Origin: Streptomyces sp. NBC_00250
Lineage (GTDB): Bacteria; Actinomycetota; Actinomycetes; Streptomycetales; Streptomycetaceae
Direction: 5' to 3'
Length of the DNA stretch: 64,000 nt
NCBI RefSeq assembly: GCF_036192275.1
Contig: NZ_CP108088.1
Location: forward strand, 6,759,501 to 6,823,500
Below the pieces are notes generated by a model. The model was not told where the DNA came from. It saw only the letters and a program-made list of their open reading frames with translations, and searched no databases. This document shows, piece after piece, positions 17,454 to 26,328 of the stretch (within the stretch, counting starts at the first letter, position 1; each line of letters starts with the position of its first letter). Made by a program: the position numbers and the translations under genes.

Positions 17454-17807
17454 ATGAGCGAGTCCACCGGCCCCCAGCAGCCCACCCCGTCCCCGCCCCC
17501 GGCCCCGTCTCAGCCAGAGTCCGTACGGGCCGAGCTGACCCGGCTGCGCGAAAGCATCGACAACATCGACGCGGCGGTCGTGCACATGCTCGCCGAGCGC
17601 TTCAAGTGCACCCAGCAGGTCGGCGTCCTCAAGGCCCGGCACCAGCTGCCGCCCGCCGACCCCGCCCGCGAGGCCCGCCAGATCGCCCGGCTGCGGGAAC
17701 TCGCGGGGAACGCCAAACTGGACCCGGCCTTCGCGGAGAAACTCCTGAACTTCATCATCGCCGAGGTCATCCGCCACCACGAGACGATTGCGGACGGAGC
17801 ACGCTGA
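17454..17807 (+). CDS. Chorismate mutase, AroQ type
   Basis: The 117-residue protein has a proline-rich N terminus and a three-helix AroQ domain (SVRAELTRLRESIDNIDAA, AERFKCTQQVGVLKA, REARQIARLRELA). It converts chorismate to prephenate in phenylalanine/tyrosine synthesis. There is no signal peptide, so it is the cytosolic form. A TAAGCT hexamer at 17440-17445, 8 nt before the ATG, with no RBS suggests a leaderless transcript. Its TGA overlaps the ATG of the asparaginase gene by one base. Confidence 0.9.
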   Translation: MSESTGPQQPTPSPPPAPSQPESVRAELTRLRESIDNIDAAVVHMLAERFKCTQQVGVLKARHQLPPADPAREARQIARLRELAGNAKLDPAFAEKLLNFIIAEVIRHHETIADGAR

Positions 17808-18793
17808 TGGCCCGCGTCACGGTGTTCACCCTCGGAGGGACCATCTCCGCACGCGGCGGCGACGCGGCCCGGATGACCGGCCAGGAGGTCCTGGCCGAGC
17901 TCGGCGGCGACCACGACGTCGTCCTGAACGACTTCCGCCGCGTCCCCAGCTCCACCCTCACCCACGCGGACCTCGCCGCACTCGCCGCAGAGGTCCGCGC
18001 CACCGTCGCCGCCGGCTCCGGCGTGGTCGTCGTCCAGGGCACCGACACCCTGGAGGAGACCGCCTTCCTCCTCGACCTGCTCTGCACCACCGAGCAGCCG
18101 ATCGTCGTCACCGGCGCCATGCGCCGTCCCGACCTGCCCGGCGCCGACGGCCCCGCCAACCTGGCCGCCGCGCTCGCCGTCGCCGCCGATCCGGCCTGCC
18201 GCGACCTCGGCGTCCTCGTCGTCCTCGCCGACGAGATCCACGCGGCCAGGCTCGCCCGCAAGACCCACACCACCTCCGTCGCCACCTTCGCCTCACCCGG
18301 CGCCGGACGACTCGGCACGGTCGTCGAGGGCGAGCCCCGCATCCTGCTCCGCCCCGCCGTCCCGGCCGCGTTCTGCCCGCTGAAGCTCGACCCCGACGTA
18401 CGGGTGGCCCTGGTGACCCTCTCCCTGGGCGACCGCGGCGAACTCCTCGACGCCGTCGACCACCGCTTCCAGGGCCTCGTCGTCGCCGCCTTCGGCGCCG
18501 GACACGCCCCCGCCTGGCTCGTCGAACCGCTCGCCGAGATCGCCCGCCGCATCCCCGTCGTCCTGGCCTCCCGTACGGGCGGCGGCGCGACCCTCTCGGA
18601 CACCTACCGCGGCCCCGGATCCGAGTACGACCTCCTGCACCACGGACTGATCCCGGCCGGCGCCCTCGACCCGGCCAAGGCCCGGATCCTGCTCCACACC
18701 CTGCTGTCCAGCGGCGCGGCCGGCCCGGCCGGCTACGACCGCCCCCGCATCACCGCGGCCTTCGCCCACCTGGACGGCTCCGGACTCGCCTGA
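17807..18793 (+). CDS. L-asparaginase, type I/II family
   Basis: This 328-residue protein has the family signatures VFTLGGTISARGG, with the nucleophilic Thr, and VVQGTDTLEETAFLLD, with the second Thr-Asp pair. It hydrolyses asparagine to aspartate and ammonia. No signal peptide is seen, so it is presumably cytoplasmic. The start codon overlaps the chorismate mutase stop (TGATG), so the two are translationally coupled although their pathways differ. Confidence 0.92.
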   Translation: MARVTVFTLGGTISARGGDAARMTGQEVLAELGGDHDVVLNDFRRVPSSTLTHADLAALAAEVRATVAAGSGVVVVQGTDTLEETAFLLDLLCTTEQPIVVTGAMRRPDLPGADGPANLAAALAVAADPACRDLGVLVVLADEIHAARLARKTHTTSVATFASPGAGRLGTVVEGEPRILLRPAVPAAFCPLKLDPDVRVALVTLSLGDRGELLDAVDHRFQGLVVAAFGAGHAPAWLVEPLAEIARRIPVVLASRTGGGATLSDTYRGPGSEYDLLHHGLIPAGALDPAKARILLHTLLSSGAAGPAGYDRPRITAAFAHLDGSGLA

Positions 18794-18881
18794 ACCCGGC
18801 AGGGGGCGTCCCGCCCCCACCAGCGGAGTCTTGTCGCCACCACCCCTGCCCGACGCCGAAGGCATCGGGCAGCATAGGGCC

Positions 18882-21368
18882 ATGTCCGTACTGACGCGCG
18901 ACGAAGCGCAGACCCGTGCCCAGCTCCTCGATGTCCAGCACTACAGCGTGGACCTCGACCTCACCACCGGCGACGAGACCTTCGAGTCCACCAGCCTCGT
19001 CAGGTTCACCGCCCGCACCGCCGGGGACACCTTCGTCGAGCTGAAGCCCGAAACCCTGCACTCCGCCCTCCTGGACGACGAGCCGCTCGACCTCACCACC
19101 CTCGAAGGGAACCGGCTCCCGCTGCGCCTCGACGCGGGCGAGCACGTCCTGCGGATCGTCGCCACCATGCGGTACTCCCGTACCGGCGAGGGCATGCACC
19201 GCTTCACGGACCCCAGCGACGGCGAGTCGTACGTCTACACCCAGCTCTTCATGGAAGACGTCCAGCGCGTCTTCGCCGCCTTCGACCAGCCCGACCTGAA
19301 GGCCGTCTTCGAGGTGTCCGTCACGGCCCCCGAGGGCTGGACCGTCCTCGCCAACGGCATCACCGAGCAGCAGCCCGACGGCCGCTGGAAGGCCGCCGCC
19401 ACCCCACCGCTCTCCACCTACTTCGTCTGCGTCGCCGCCGGACCCTGGCACTCGGTCCGCACCGAACACGCCGGGCTCCCCTTCGGCATCCACTGCCGCC
19501 GCTCCCTCGCCGCCCACCTCGACGCCGACGCCGACGAGATCCTCGCCGTCACCAAGGCCTGCTACGACCGCTTCCACGAGAAGTTCGAGGAGCCCTACCC
19601 CTTCGACTCCTACGACCAGGCCTTCGTCCCCGAGTTCAACGCGGGCGCCATGGAGAACCCCGGCCTCGTCACCTTCCGCGACGAGTTCGTCTTCCGCTCC
19701 GCCGTCACCGTCACCGAGCGGCAGACCCGCGCCATGGTCATCGCCCACGAGATGGCCCACATGTGGTTCGGCGACCTCGTCACCCTGCGCTGGTGGGACG
19801 ACATCTGGCTGAACGAGTCCTTCGCCGAGTACATGGGCTACCAGACCGTCAACGAAGCCTGCACCGACCTCTTCCCCGACACCTGGGTCGACTTCGGCGT
19901 CACCCGGAAGGCCTGGGGCTACGAGGCCGACCAGCGACCCTCCACCCACCCCGTCGCCCCCGACCCGGAGTCCGTCCCCGACACCGCCTCCGCCCTCCTC
20001 AACTTCGACGGCATCTCCTACGCCAAGGGCGCCTCGGCCCTCCGCCAGCTCGTCACCTGGCTCGGCGAGAAGGACTTCCTCGCCGGCATCAACATCCACT
20101 TCAAGCGCCACAAGTTCGGCAACGCCACCCTCGCCGACTTCATCGACAACCTCGCCGCCGCCACCGAACGCGACGTCCACGCCTGGGCCGAGCAGTGGCT
20201 CCGCACCACCGGCGTCGACACCCTCACCCCCGCCCTCACCGGCGAGGGCCTCCGCTGGAAGCTCGCGATCGACCGCGACGGAAGCCGCCCCCACCGGATC
20301 GCCGCCGGCCTCTACGACCGCGACCCCTCCGGCGACCTCGTCCTGCGCGAGCGCCGCGAACTCGACGTGCCCCAGACCGAGCCCGCCGAGCTCACCGGCC
20401 CCCGCCCCGCCCTCGTCGTCCTCAACGACGAGGACCTCACCTACGCCAAGCTCCGCTTCGACGAGCTCTCCGAGGAGTCCGCCCTGCGCGGCCTCTCCCG
20501 CATCCCCGACGCACTGACCCGCGCCGTCATCTGGAACGCGCTCCGCGACATGGTCCGCGACGGCGACCTCGCCCCCCGCGAGTACCTGGAGATCGCCCTC
20601 GCACACCTCACCGAGGAGACCGAACTCGCCCTCGTCCAAGGCGTCCTCGGCTTCGCCCGCGCCCAGATCGCCGACCGGTACGTCACCGAGGACGAGCGGC
20701 CCGCCGCCCTCGCCACCATCGGCGAGATCGCCCGCGCGCTGCTGCGCCGCACCGAGGACGGCGACGCGCCCGGTCTGCGCCTCACCGCCGTCCGCGCGTT
20801 CATCGACAGCGCCTCCACCCCCGACAAGATCGCCTCCTGGCTCGACGAGGGCACCGTCCACGGCGGCCCCGAACTCGACCCCGAACTGCGCTGGCGCATC
20901 CTGGCCCGCCTCGCCGTCCTCGGCGCCACCGACGAGCCCACGATCGCCGCCGAACTGGAGCGCGACCCGAGCGCCACCGGCCAGGAGGGCGCGGCCCGCT
21001 GCCGGGCCTCCCTCCCCACGCCCGAGGCGAAGGCGGCGGCCTGGTCCGCCCTCTTCGACACGGACGACCTCTCCAACTACCTCTTCACCGCCACCGCCCA
21101 GGGCTTCTGGCAGCCGGAGCAGTCGGACCTCGTACGCGAGTACGTCCCCCGCTTCTACCCGGCGGCCATCGCCCTCGCCGCCCGCCGCGGCGCCGCGATG
21201 GCCGAAGCGGCCGGCCGCTACGCCTTCCCGTCGTACGCGATCGACGCCGACTCCCTGACGCTGGGAGACCACCACATGACGACCGACGAGACGACCCCGG
21301 CCCTCCACCGCAAACTGGTGGACCAGCTGGACGACCTCCGCCGAGCCCTGAAGGCCCGTACGGCCTAG
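18882..21368 (+). CDS. pepN: Aminopeptidase N, M1 family zinc metallopeptidase
   Basis: The 828-residue enzyme has the M1 exopeptidase motif GAMEN (255-259), the zinc motif HEMAH (289-293) and the third ligand Glu312 in NESFAEY. A C-terminal ERAP1-like helical domain follows. It removes N-terminal residues from peptides in the cytoplasm. It corresponds in size to the well-known Streptomyces lividans PepN (about 857 residues). ATG 18882 lies after a short AGGG. A dispersed repeat begins just after the TAG stop. Confidence 0.93.
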   Translation: MSVLTRDEAQTRAQLLDVQHYSVDLDLTTGDETFESTSLVRFTARTAGDTFVELKPETLHSALLDDEPLDLTTLEGNRLPLRLDAGEHVLRIVATMRYSRTGEGMHRFTDPSDGESYVYTQLFMEDVQRVFAAFDQPDLKAVFEVSVTAPEGWTVLANGITEQQPDGRWKAAATPPLSTYFVCVAAGPWHSVRTEHAGLPFGIHCRRSLAAHLDADADEILAVTKACYDRFHEKFEEPYPFDSYDQAFVPEFNAGAMENPGLVTFRDEFVFRSAVTVTERQTRAMVIAHEMAHMWFGDLVTLRWWDDIWLNESFAEYMGYQTVNEACTDLFPDTWVDFGVTRKAWGYEADQRPSTHPVAPDPESVPDTASALLNFDGISYAKGASALRQLVTWLGEKDFLAGINIHFKRHKFGNATLADFIDNLAAATERDVHAWAEQWLRTTGVDTLTPALTGEGLRWKLAIDRDGSRPHRIAAGLYDRDPSGDLVLRERRELDVPQTEPAELTGPRPALVVLNDEDLTYAKLRFDELSEESALRGLSRIPDALTRAVIWNALRDMVRDGDLAPREYLEIALAHLTEETELALVQGVLGFARAQIADRYVTEDERPAALATIGEIARALLRRTEDGDAPGLRLTAVRAFIDSASTPDKIASWLDEGTVHGGPELDPELRWRILARLAVLGATDEPTIAAELERDPSATGQEGAARCRASLPTPEAKAAAWSALFDTDDLSNYLFTATAQGFWQPEQSDLVREYVPRFYPAAIALAARRGAAMAEAAGRYAFPSYAIDADSLTLGDHHMTTDETTPALHRKLVDQLDDLRRALKARTA

Positions 21369-21372
21369 GCCA

Positions 21373-21399
21373 TGTCCGGAAAATCCCGCCTGGCCCGCG
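21373..21399 (+). repeat. Dispersed intergenic repeat, module A, copy 1
   Basis: The 27 bases beginning TGTCCGGAAAATCCC match 56258-56284 at 24 of 27 positions. Both copies start 4 nt after a TAG stop. A TTCCGGACA further on (21416-21424) could pair with the 5' end. Confidence 0.7.
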
Positions 21400-21505
21400 G
21401 CCAGACGGCGCTACGTTCCGGACACGACCAGGACAGACCGCGCCGCACCCCTCGGGCCCGCGCCCGGCCGGTAGCCACCGGCCGGGCTCGGGCCCGCCAG
21501 CCCAG

Positions 21506-21523
21506 GTAACCCGTTTGGGTTAC
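21506..21523. promoter_or_regulatory. Perfect palindrome upstream of the decarboxylase/hydroxylase operon
   Basis: GTAACCC and GGGTTAC are perfect arms around a 4-nt spacer, about 50 bp before the decarboxylase start. It is a likely operator. It does not match the DmdR/DtxR iron box, so iron control is not supported by this site. Confidence 0.55.
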
Positions 21524-21574
21524 AGCCATCGACTCCCCGGACATACCCCCACAACCCCCGGCACTCTGTCGTCC

Positions 21575-22951
21575 ATGCGTGCCGAACCCCCACCCCTCGC
21601 CGGAGGCCCCCCCGGCCCCGATGCCCTCGGCCCCCTCCTCGACACCGTCCTCGACGCACTCCGCGCGGGAGCGGAGGAACGCGGCGGCCCCCTCCCCGCC
21701 GGCGGCCCCGAAGCGGTGGCCCGCCGCGTCGGCGCACTCGGCACCGCACTCCCCGAGACCGGCACCGGCTCGCACGAGGCGCTGACCACGATCGTCCGGG
21801 CACTGGCCGCCGGCGCCGCCGACCCCGCCCACCCCCTCTGCGCCGCCCACCTCCACACCCCACCCCTCGCCCTCGCCGCCGCCGCGGATCTCGCCGCCTC
21901 CGCCCTGAACCCGTCCATGGACTCCTGGGACCAGGCCCCCGCCGCCTCCGCCCTGGAGGCCCAGGTCACGGCCGCGCTCGCCACCGAGGTGTATCCGGAC
22001 GCCGCCGCCCCCGACGCACTCGTCACCACCGGCGGCACCGAGTCCAACCAGCTCGCCCTGCTGCTCGCGAGGGAACGCCTCGGCCCGATCCGCACCGTCG
22101 TCGGCGCGAACGCCCACCACTCCTTCCGCCGCGCCGCCTGGCTCCTCGGCCTCCCCGAGCCGGTCGTCGTGCCCACCCCGAGCGGCACCCTGGACCCGGC
22201 CGCGCTCCACGAGGCACTGACCACCCTCACCGGACCCGTCGTGGTCGCCGTCACCGCCGGAACCACCGACGAAGGCCTCATCGACCCGATCCCCGACCTC
22301 GCGGACGTCTGCGCGGCGCACGACGCCGAACTCCACATCGACGCGGCCTACGGCGGCCCACTCCTCTTCAGCCGCACCCACCGCCCCCTCCTGGACGGCC
22401 TGACCCGGGCCCGCACCGTCACCATCGATCTCCACAAGCTGGGCTGGCAGCCGGCCGCCGCCGGGCTCCTCGCCGTACGGGAGGCCGCCGACCTCACCGC
22501 CCTCGGCCACACCGCCGACTACCTCAACGCCGACGACGACACCGAGGCGGGCCTCCCCGACCTCCTGGGCCGCTCGCTGCGCACCACCCGCCGCCCCGAC
22601 GTCCTCAAGACCGCCGTCACCCTCCGGGCCCTGGGCCGCACCGGCCTCGGCACGCTCGTCGACGCCTGCATGGACCGGGCCCGGGACCTGGCCGATCTGG
22701 TGGAGAAAGCGCCGACGCTCGACCTGCGGGCCAGGCCGACCCTCACCACCGTCCTGTTCCGGCCGAGCGGCGCCGACGACGGAACCGTCGCCGCGATCCG
22801 CCGCACCCTCCTCGCCGAGGGCCGTGCCGTCCTCGGCCGCGCCGAGGCCGACGGCCGCCTCTGGCTCAAGGCCACCCTGCTCAACCCCCACGCCACCCCC
22901 GGCGACCTGGCCCAGCTCATCACCCTCGTGGAAGGCAGCGCGCAGCGATGA
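21575..22951 (+). CDS. PLP-dependent amino acid decarboxylase (DesA/DABA decarboxylase-like)
   Basis: The 458-residue protein belongs to the group II PLP decarboxylase family. Visible motifs are TTGGTESNQLAL, HIDAAYGG with the PLP-contacting Asp, and TIDLHKLGWQ with the Schiff-base Lys. The closest functional analogy is DesA, lysine decarboxylase of desferrioxamine synthesis, or a diaminobutyrate/aspartate-type decarboxylase. It is coupled by an ATGA overlap to an amine/amino-acid N-hydroxylase, so it likely makes the diamine or amine that the partner hydroxylates. No acyltransferase or NIS synthetase follows. ATG 21575 was chosen because the family begins there. No strong RBS is seen. Confidence 0.82.
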   Translation: MRAEPPPLAGGPPGPDALGPLLDTVLDALRAGAEERGGPLPAGGPEAVARRVGALGTALPETGTGSHEALTTIVRALAAGAADPAHPLCAAHLHTPPLALAAAADLAASALNPSMDSWDQAPAASALEAQVTAALATEVYPDAAAPDALVTTGGTESNQLALLLARERLGPIRTVVGANAHHSFRRAAWLLGLPEPVVVPTPSGTLDPAALHEALTTLTGPVVVAVTAGTTDEGLIDPIPDLADVCAAHDAELHIDAAYGGPLLFSRTHRPLLDGLTRARTVTIDLHKLGWQPAAAGLLAVREAADLTALGHTADYLNADDDTEAGLPDLLGRSLRTTRRPDVLKTAVTLRALGRTGLGTLVDACMDRARDLADLVEKAPTLDLRARPTLTTVLFRPSGADDGTVAAIRRTLLAEGRAVLGRAEADGRLWLKATLLNPHATPGDLAQLITLVEGSAQR

Positions 22952-24363
22952 CCGGCAGCACCCCTCAGCAGGACCTCGAACAGCCCCACGATCTGGTGGG
23001 CGTCGGCATCGGCCCCTTCAACCTCTCGCTCGCCGCCCTCGCGCACGGCGTCCCCGGCGGGCTCGCCGCCTCCTTCTTCGAGCAGAAACCGGCCTTCCAC
23101 TGGCACCCGGGCCTCCTCATCGAGGGCGCCACCCTCCAGGTCCCGTTCCTCGCCGACCTGGTGACCCTGGCCGACCCGGCCAGCCCGTGGACCTTCCTCA
23201 ACTACCTGAAGAGCCGTGAGCGCCTCTTCCCCTTCTACTTCGCCGAGAAGTTCCACATCCAGCGCGCCGAGTACGACGCCTACTGCCGCTGGGTCAGCGA
23301 GCGGCTCCCCGGTCTCCACTTCGGGCACCAGGTCGACTCGGTCCGCTGGAACCCCGAGCGGCGCCTGTTCGAGGTCGACTTCACCCAGATCGACCCGGAG
23401 GGCGAGGCCGAGGCACTGGGCCGCGCGTACACCCGCAACGTCGTCCTCGGAGTCGGCACCGAACCGTACGTCCCCGAGCCGCTCAAGCCGCTCGCCGACG
23501 CCCCCGGCGTTCCCGTCTTCCACTCCGCCGACTACCTCGCCCACCGCGAGACGCTCCTCGCCGCCGGGCACGTGACCGTCATCGGCTCCGGCCAGTCCGG
23601 CGCCGAAGTCTTCCTCGACCTGCTCCGAGCCCGTCCGGCCGGAGCCGAGCAGATCCACTGGCTGGCCCGCAGCGAGGCCTTCGCGCCGATGGAGTACTCC
23701 AAGCTGGGCCTGGAGCACTTCACCCCGGACTACACCCGCTACTTCCACTCCCTGCCCGAGCCGGTACGCGGTGAACTCGTGCCCCGCCAGTGGCAGCTGC
23801 ACAAGGGCATCGACGCCGACACCATCGCGGCCATCCACGACGAGCTGTACCGCCGCACCCTGCACGGCGGCTGGCCCGACGCCGTCCTCACCCCCGGCGT
23901 CCGGGTCCGTACGGCAGGCAGGGTCGCCACCACCCAGGTGGAGCTGCACCTGGAACACCTCCAGCAGGGCACCCGCTCCCGGCTCACCACCGACGCGGTC
24001 GTCCTCGCGACCGGCTACCGGGAACGCCCGGTGGAACGGATGCTCGCCGGTCTCGACCCGTATCTGCGCCACGACTCGGCCGGCCGCCCGAAGGTCGACG
24101 AGCACTACCGGCTGGTCCTCGACCCGTCCGTCACCGGCGCCGTCCACGTACAGAACGCCGAGAAGCACACCCATGGCGTCGGCGCCCCCGACCTGGGCCT
24201 CGCCGCCTGGCGGAGCGCGACGATCCTCAACTCGATCAGCGGCAAGGAGCCGTACCCGCTGCCCCGCCGGACGGCCTTCACCAGTTTCGGTCTGGAGACA
24301 CGAGAGGCGCCGAGCATCCCGGCCCAGGGCCAGAAGCTGACGCCTCTCACACAGATCGTCTAG
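22948..24363 (+). CDS. Lysine/ornithine N-monooxygenase family (DesB-like)
   Basis: The 471-residue flavoprotein has the FAD motif GVGIGPFNLSLAAL near the N terminus, the NADPH motif VIGSGQSGAEVFLDLL near residue 210 and the ATGYRE hydroxylase motif near 352. It is a flavin-dependent N-hydroxylating monooxygenase of the IucD/SidA/DesB family and should turn a primary amine into a hydroxylamine, typically a step towards hydroxamate siderophores. Its start overlaps the decarboxylase stop. It converges on the 5'-nucleotidase gene with only 6 bp between stops. The exact substrate (cadaverine, lysine or other) is not readable. Confidence 0.87.
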   Translation: MTGSTPQQDLEQPHDLVGVGIGPFNLSLAALAHGVPGGLAASFFEQKPAFHWHPGLLIEGATLQVPFLADLVTLADPASPWTFLNYLKSRERLFPFYFAEKFHIQRAEYDAYCRWVSERLPGLHFGHQVDSVRWNPERRLFEVDFTQIDPEGEAEALGRAYTRNVVLGVGTEPYVPEPLKPLADAPGVPVFHSADYLAHRETLLAAGHVTVIGSGQSGAEVFLDLLRARPAGAEQIHWLARSEAFAPMEYSKLGLEHFTPDYTRYFHSLPEPVRGELVPRQWQLHKGIDADTIAAIHDELYRRTLHGGWPDAVLTPGVRVRTAGRVATTQVELHLEHLQQGTRSRLTTDAVVLATGYRERPVERMLAGLDPYLRHDSAGRPKVDEHYRLVLDPSVTGAVHVQNAEKHTHGVGAPDLGLAAWRSATILNSISGKEPYPLPRRTAFTSFGLETREAPSIPAQGQKLTPLTQIV

Positions 24364-24369
24364 CGGGTC

Positions 24370-26169
24370 CTAGAAGACCGGGACGCCGTCCCGGGTCAGC
24401 TTCCAGTCCACCGAGGCGAACAGGGCCGGGTCGACCGTCCCCTTCGCCTGCACCCACTGGATGATCGTGTTGCGGATCTCGTCCGAGTTGGCCCACAGCT
24501 GCTGGGCGCCCGCGATGTGCGGGAACGCGCCGCCGCCGCTCGCCCGGTAGTTGTTGACCGCGAGGACGAACTTCGCCGCCGGGTCCAGCGGCTTGCCCTC
24601 GAAGGACAGGTTCACGATCCGGGAACCGGCCGGCTCGGCGATGTCGATGTCGTACGTGAGCCCGGAGACGGCGTCGTAGTTGTAGTCCGGGGTGTTGTCC
24701 GCGTTGGTCAGCTTCGCGGTGTCGACCGGAGCACCCGCCGGGGTCCGGACGTAGTACTTCGCCGAGTACTCCAGGTAGTCCTTGAGCTGGGCGCCCGTCA
24801 TCAGACGGGCCTCCAGGGTGTTCTCGAAGGGGTACAGACCGGCGGCGTCCTTGATGGAGACCTGCCCGGCCGGGATGCGGGCCGTGCGGGAGAAGCACGA
24901 GGCCTGCGAGAGGACCGGCAGGGCCGCGTGGGCGCCGCCCGCGAGCGCCGCCTTCACGGTCTCGGCCTGGACCACGTTGATCAGGTCGATGATCGGCTCG
25001 TCCTTCCACGGCGCGTCGACCGTGGTCATGACGGCGGTGGAGGTGCCGATGATCTGGTTGACGTACGCGACGACCTTCTTGTGCTCGTCGCCGAGCAGCC
25101 CGGTGATCTCCGGGTCCTCCGCCACCGTGTTGGAGTTGAGGACCTGCGCGGCGACCTTCTCGACGGTCCAGCAGCCCTTCTCCCACACCAGGTCGAAGTC
25201 GAAGAGGGTGAGGCGCTGGCCCCACTTCAGCGGCTCGGACAGGACGACGTCCTTGCCGGTCTCCTTGTTCTTCACCCGGTACTCGGGGATCTCGGTGTGC
25301 GCGTGGCCGACGAGGATCGCGTCGATGCCCGGCACCTGCTCGGCGACGAGCCCGGCCGCGTTCTCGATGTGGGGGAGCTGGTCACCGTACGAGGAGGTGC
25401 CGCTGGAGCCGGAGTGCGCCGAGACGATCACCACGTCCGCGCCCATCGAGCGCAGCTTGGGCACCCACTTCGCGGCCTGCTCCTCAAGACCGGGGAAGAC
25501 CATCCTGCCGCTGACGTTCGCCTTGTCCCAGATGGCGATGCCGGGGTTGGTCAGGCCGAGTATCGCGACCTTGACGTCCTTGCCGTGCGGGGTGCGCAGC
25601 CGGTGCATGCTGTACGGGGCGAAGGCCGGGCGCAGGGTCTTGGCGTCGAGCGCGTTGGCGCCCAGCAGCGGGAAGTCGCACTGCTCCTCGAACTTGCGCA
25701 GCACCGGGATGCCGTAGTTGAACTCGTGGTTGCCGAGCGCGGCGGCGTCGTAGCCGATGGCGTTCATGGCCTGGGCCATCGGGTGGACCGGGCCGCGGCG
25801 GGCGGTGATCGGGTCGACCTTGGCGTAGTAGTACGACAGCTGGGTGCCCTGGATGGTGTCGCCGGCGTCGATGAGGAGGGTGTTGCGGCGGCCCTTCTCC
25901 TCGCGGACCTGGTCGACCAGGGTGGAGATCTTGGCGAGGCCGACGTCGTTGTGGGCCTTGTCGTCGAACTCCTTGTCCGTGAAGTAGTCCCAGTTGAAGA
26001 CGTTGCCGTGCAGGTCGGTGGTGCCCATCACGGTGAAGGAGTACCGCTTCTGCGGACGCGGGCGGCCGTGGCCATGGGCCTCGGCCGGAACGGCGACGGC
26101 TCCGGCGACGGCCACTCCGGCCCCGGCGGCGGCCGAGCGCTCCAGGAACGTCCTGCGGTTCAGCGGCAT
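24370..26169 (-). CDS. Secreted bifunctional metallophosphatase/5'-nucleotidase
   Basis: The 599-residue protein has a Tat-type signal (NRRTFLERSAAAGAG, ending near AEAHG). A calcineurin-like phosphatase domain follows, with GTTDLHGN, GDTIQG, GNHEFNYG and HAHTEIP metal-binding motifs. The C-terminal 5'-nucleotidase domain (about 370-590) includes NNYRASGGGAFP. It hydrolyses extracellular nucleotides or 2',3'-cyclic nucleotides to scavenge phosphate and nucleosides. It is divergent from the SIMPL-domain gene. Confidence 0.92.
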   Translation of the reverse strand: MPLNRRTFLERSAAAGAGVAVAGAVAVPAEAHGHGRPRPQKRYSFTVMGTTDLHGNVFNWDYFTDKEFDDKAHNDVGLAKISTLVDQVREEKGRRNTLLIDAGDTIQGTQLSYYYAKVDPITARRGPVHPMAQAMNAIGYDAAALGNHEFNYGIPVLRKFEEQCDFPLLGANALDAKTLRPAFAPYSMHRLRTPHGKDVKVAILGLTNPGIAIWDKANVSGRMVFPGLEEQAAKWVPKLRSMGADVVIVSAHSGSSGTSSYGDQLPHIENAAGLVAEQVPGIDAILVGHAHTEIPEYRVKNKETGKDVVLSEPLKWGQRLTLFDFDLVWEKGCWTVEKVAAQVLNSNTVAEDPEITGLLGDEHKKVVAYVNQIIGTSTAVMTTVDAPWKDEPIIDLINVVQAETVKAALAGGAHAALPVLSQASCFSRTARIPAGQVSIKDAAGLYPFENTLEARLMTGAQLKDYLEYSAKYYVRTPAGAPVDTAKLTNADNTPDYNYDAVSGLTYDIDIAEPAGSRIVNLSFEGKPLDPAAKFVLAVNNYRASGGGAFPHIAGAQQLWANSDEIRNTIIQWVQAKGTVDPALFASVDWKLTRDGVPVF

Positions 26170-26285
26170 GTGTTCTCTCCCCTTGTGGTTCTGTGCCGTC
26201 GGCGCCGACCGTGGCGCACAACGCGCGTAGATTCTGGCTCAGACTGCACGTCGGCAACAGACCTATCGGGTTACGGAGTGGGAAA

Positions 26286-26314
26286 GTGTTCGGTGGACGA
26301 TCGTGACCGAACAC
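26286..26314. promoter_or_regulatory. Nested palindrome directly upstream of the SIMPL gene RBS
   Basis: GTGTTCGGT (26286-26294) and ACCGAACAC (26306-26314) are perfect 9-bp arms. The 11-nt spacer itself holds the palindrome ACGATCGT (26297-26304). It abuts the RBS GGAGGA. It could be a repressor operator or an mRNA hairpin next to the RBS. Confidence 0.65.
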
Positions 26315-26328
26315 GGAGGAGTCAGGAC

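Noticed and set aside
21506..21523. DmdR/DtxR iron box upstream of the DesAB-like pair
   Set aside because: The palindrome GTAACCC-N4-GGGTTAC does not match TTAGGTTAG-type iron boxes in sequence or orientation.
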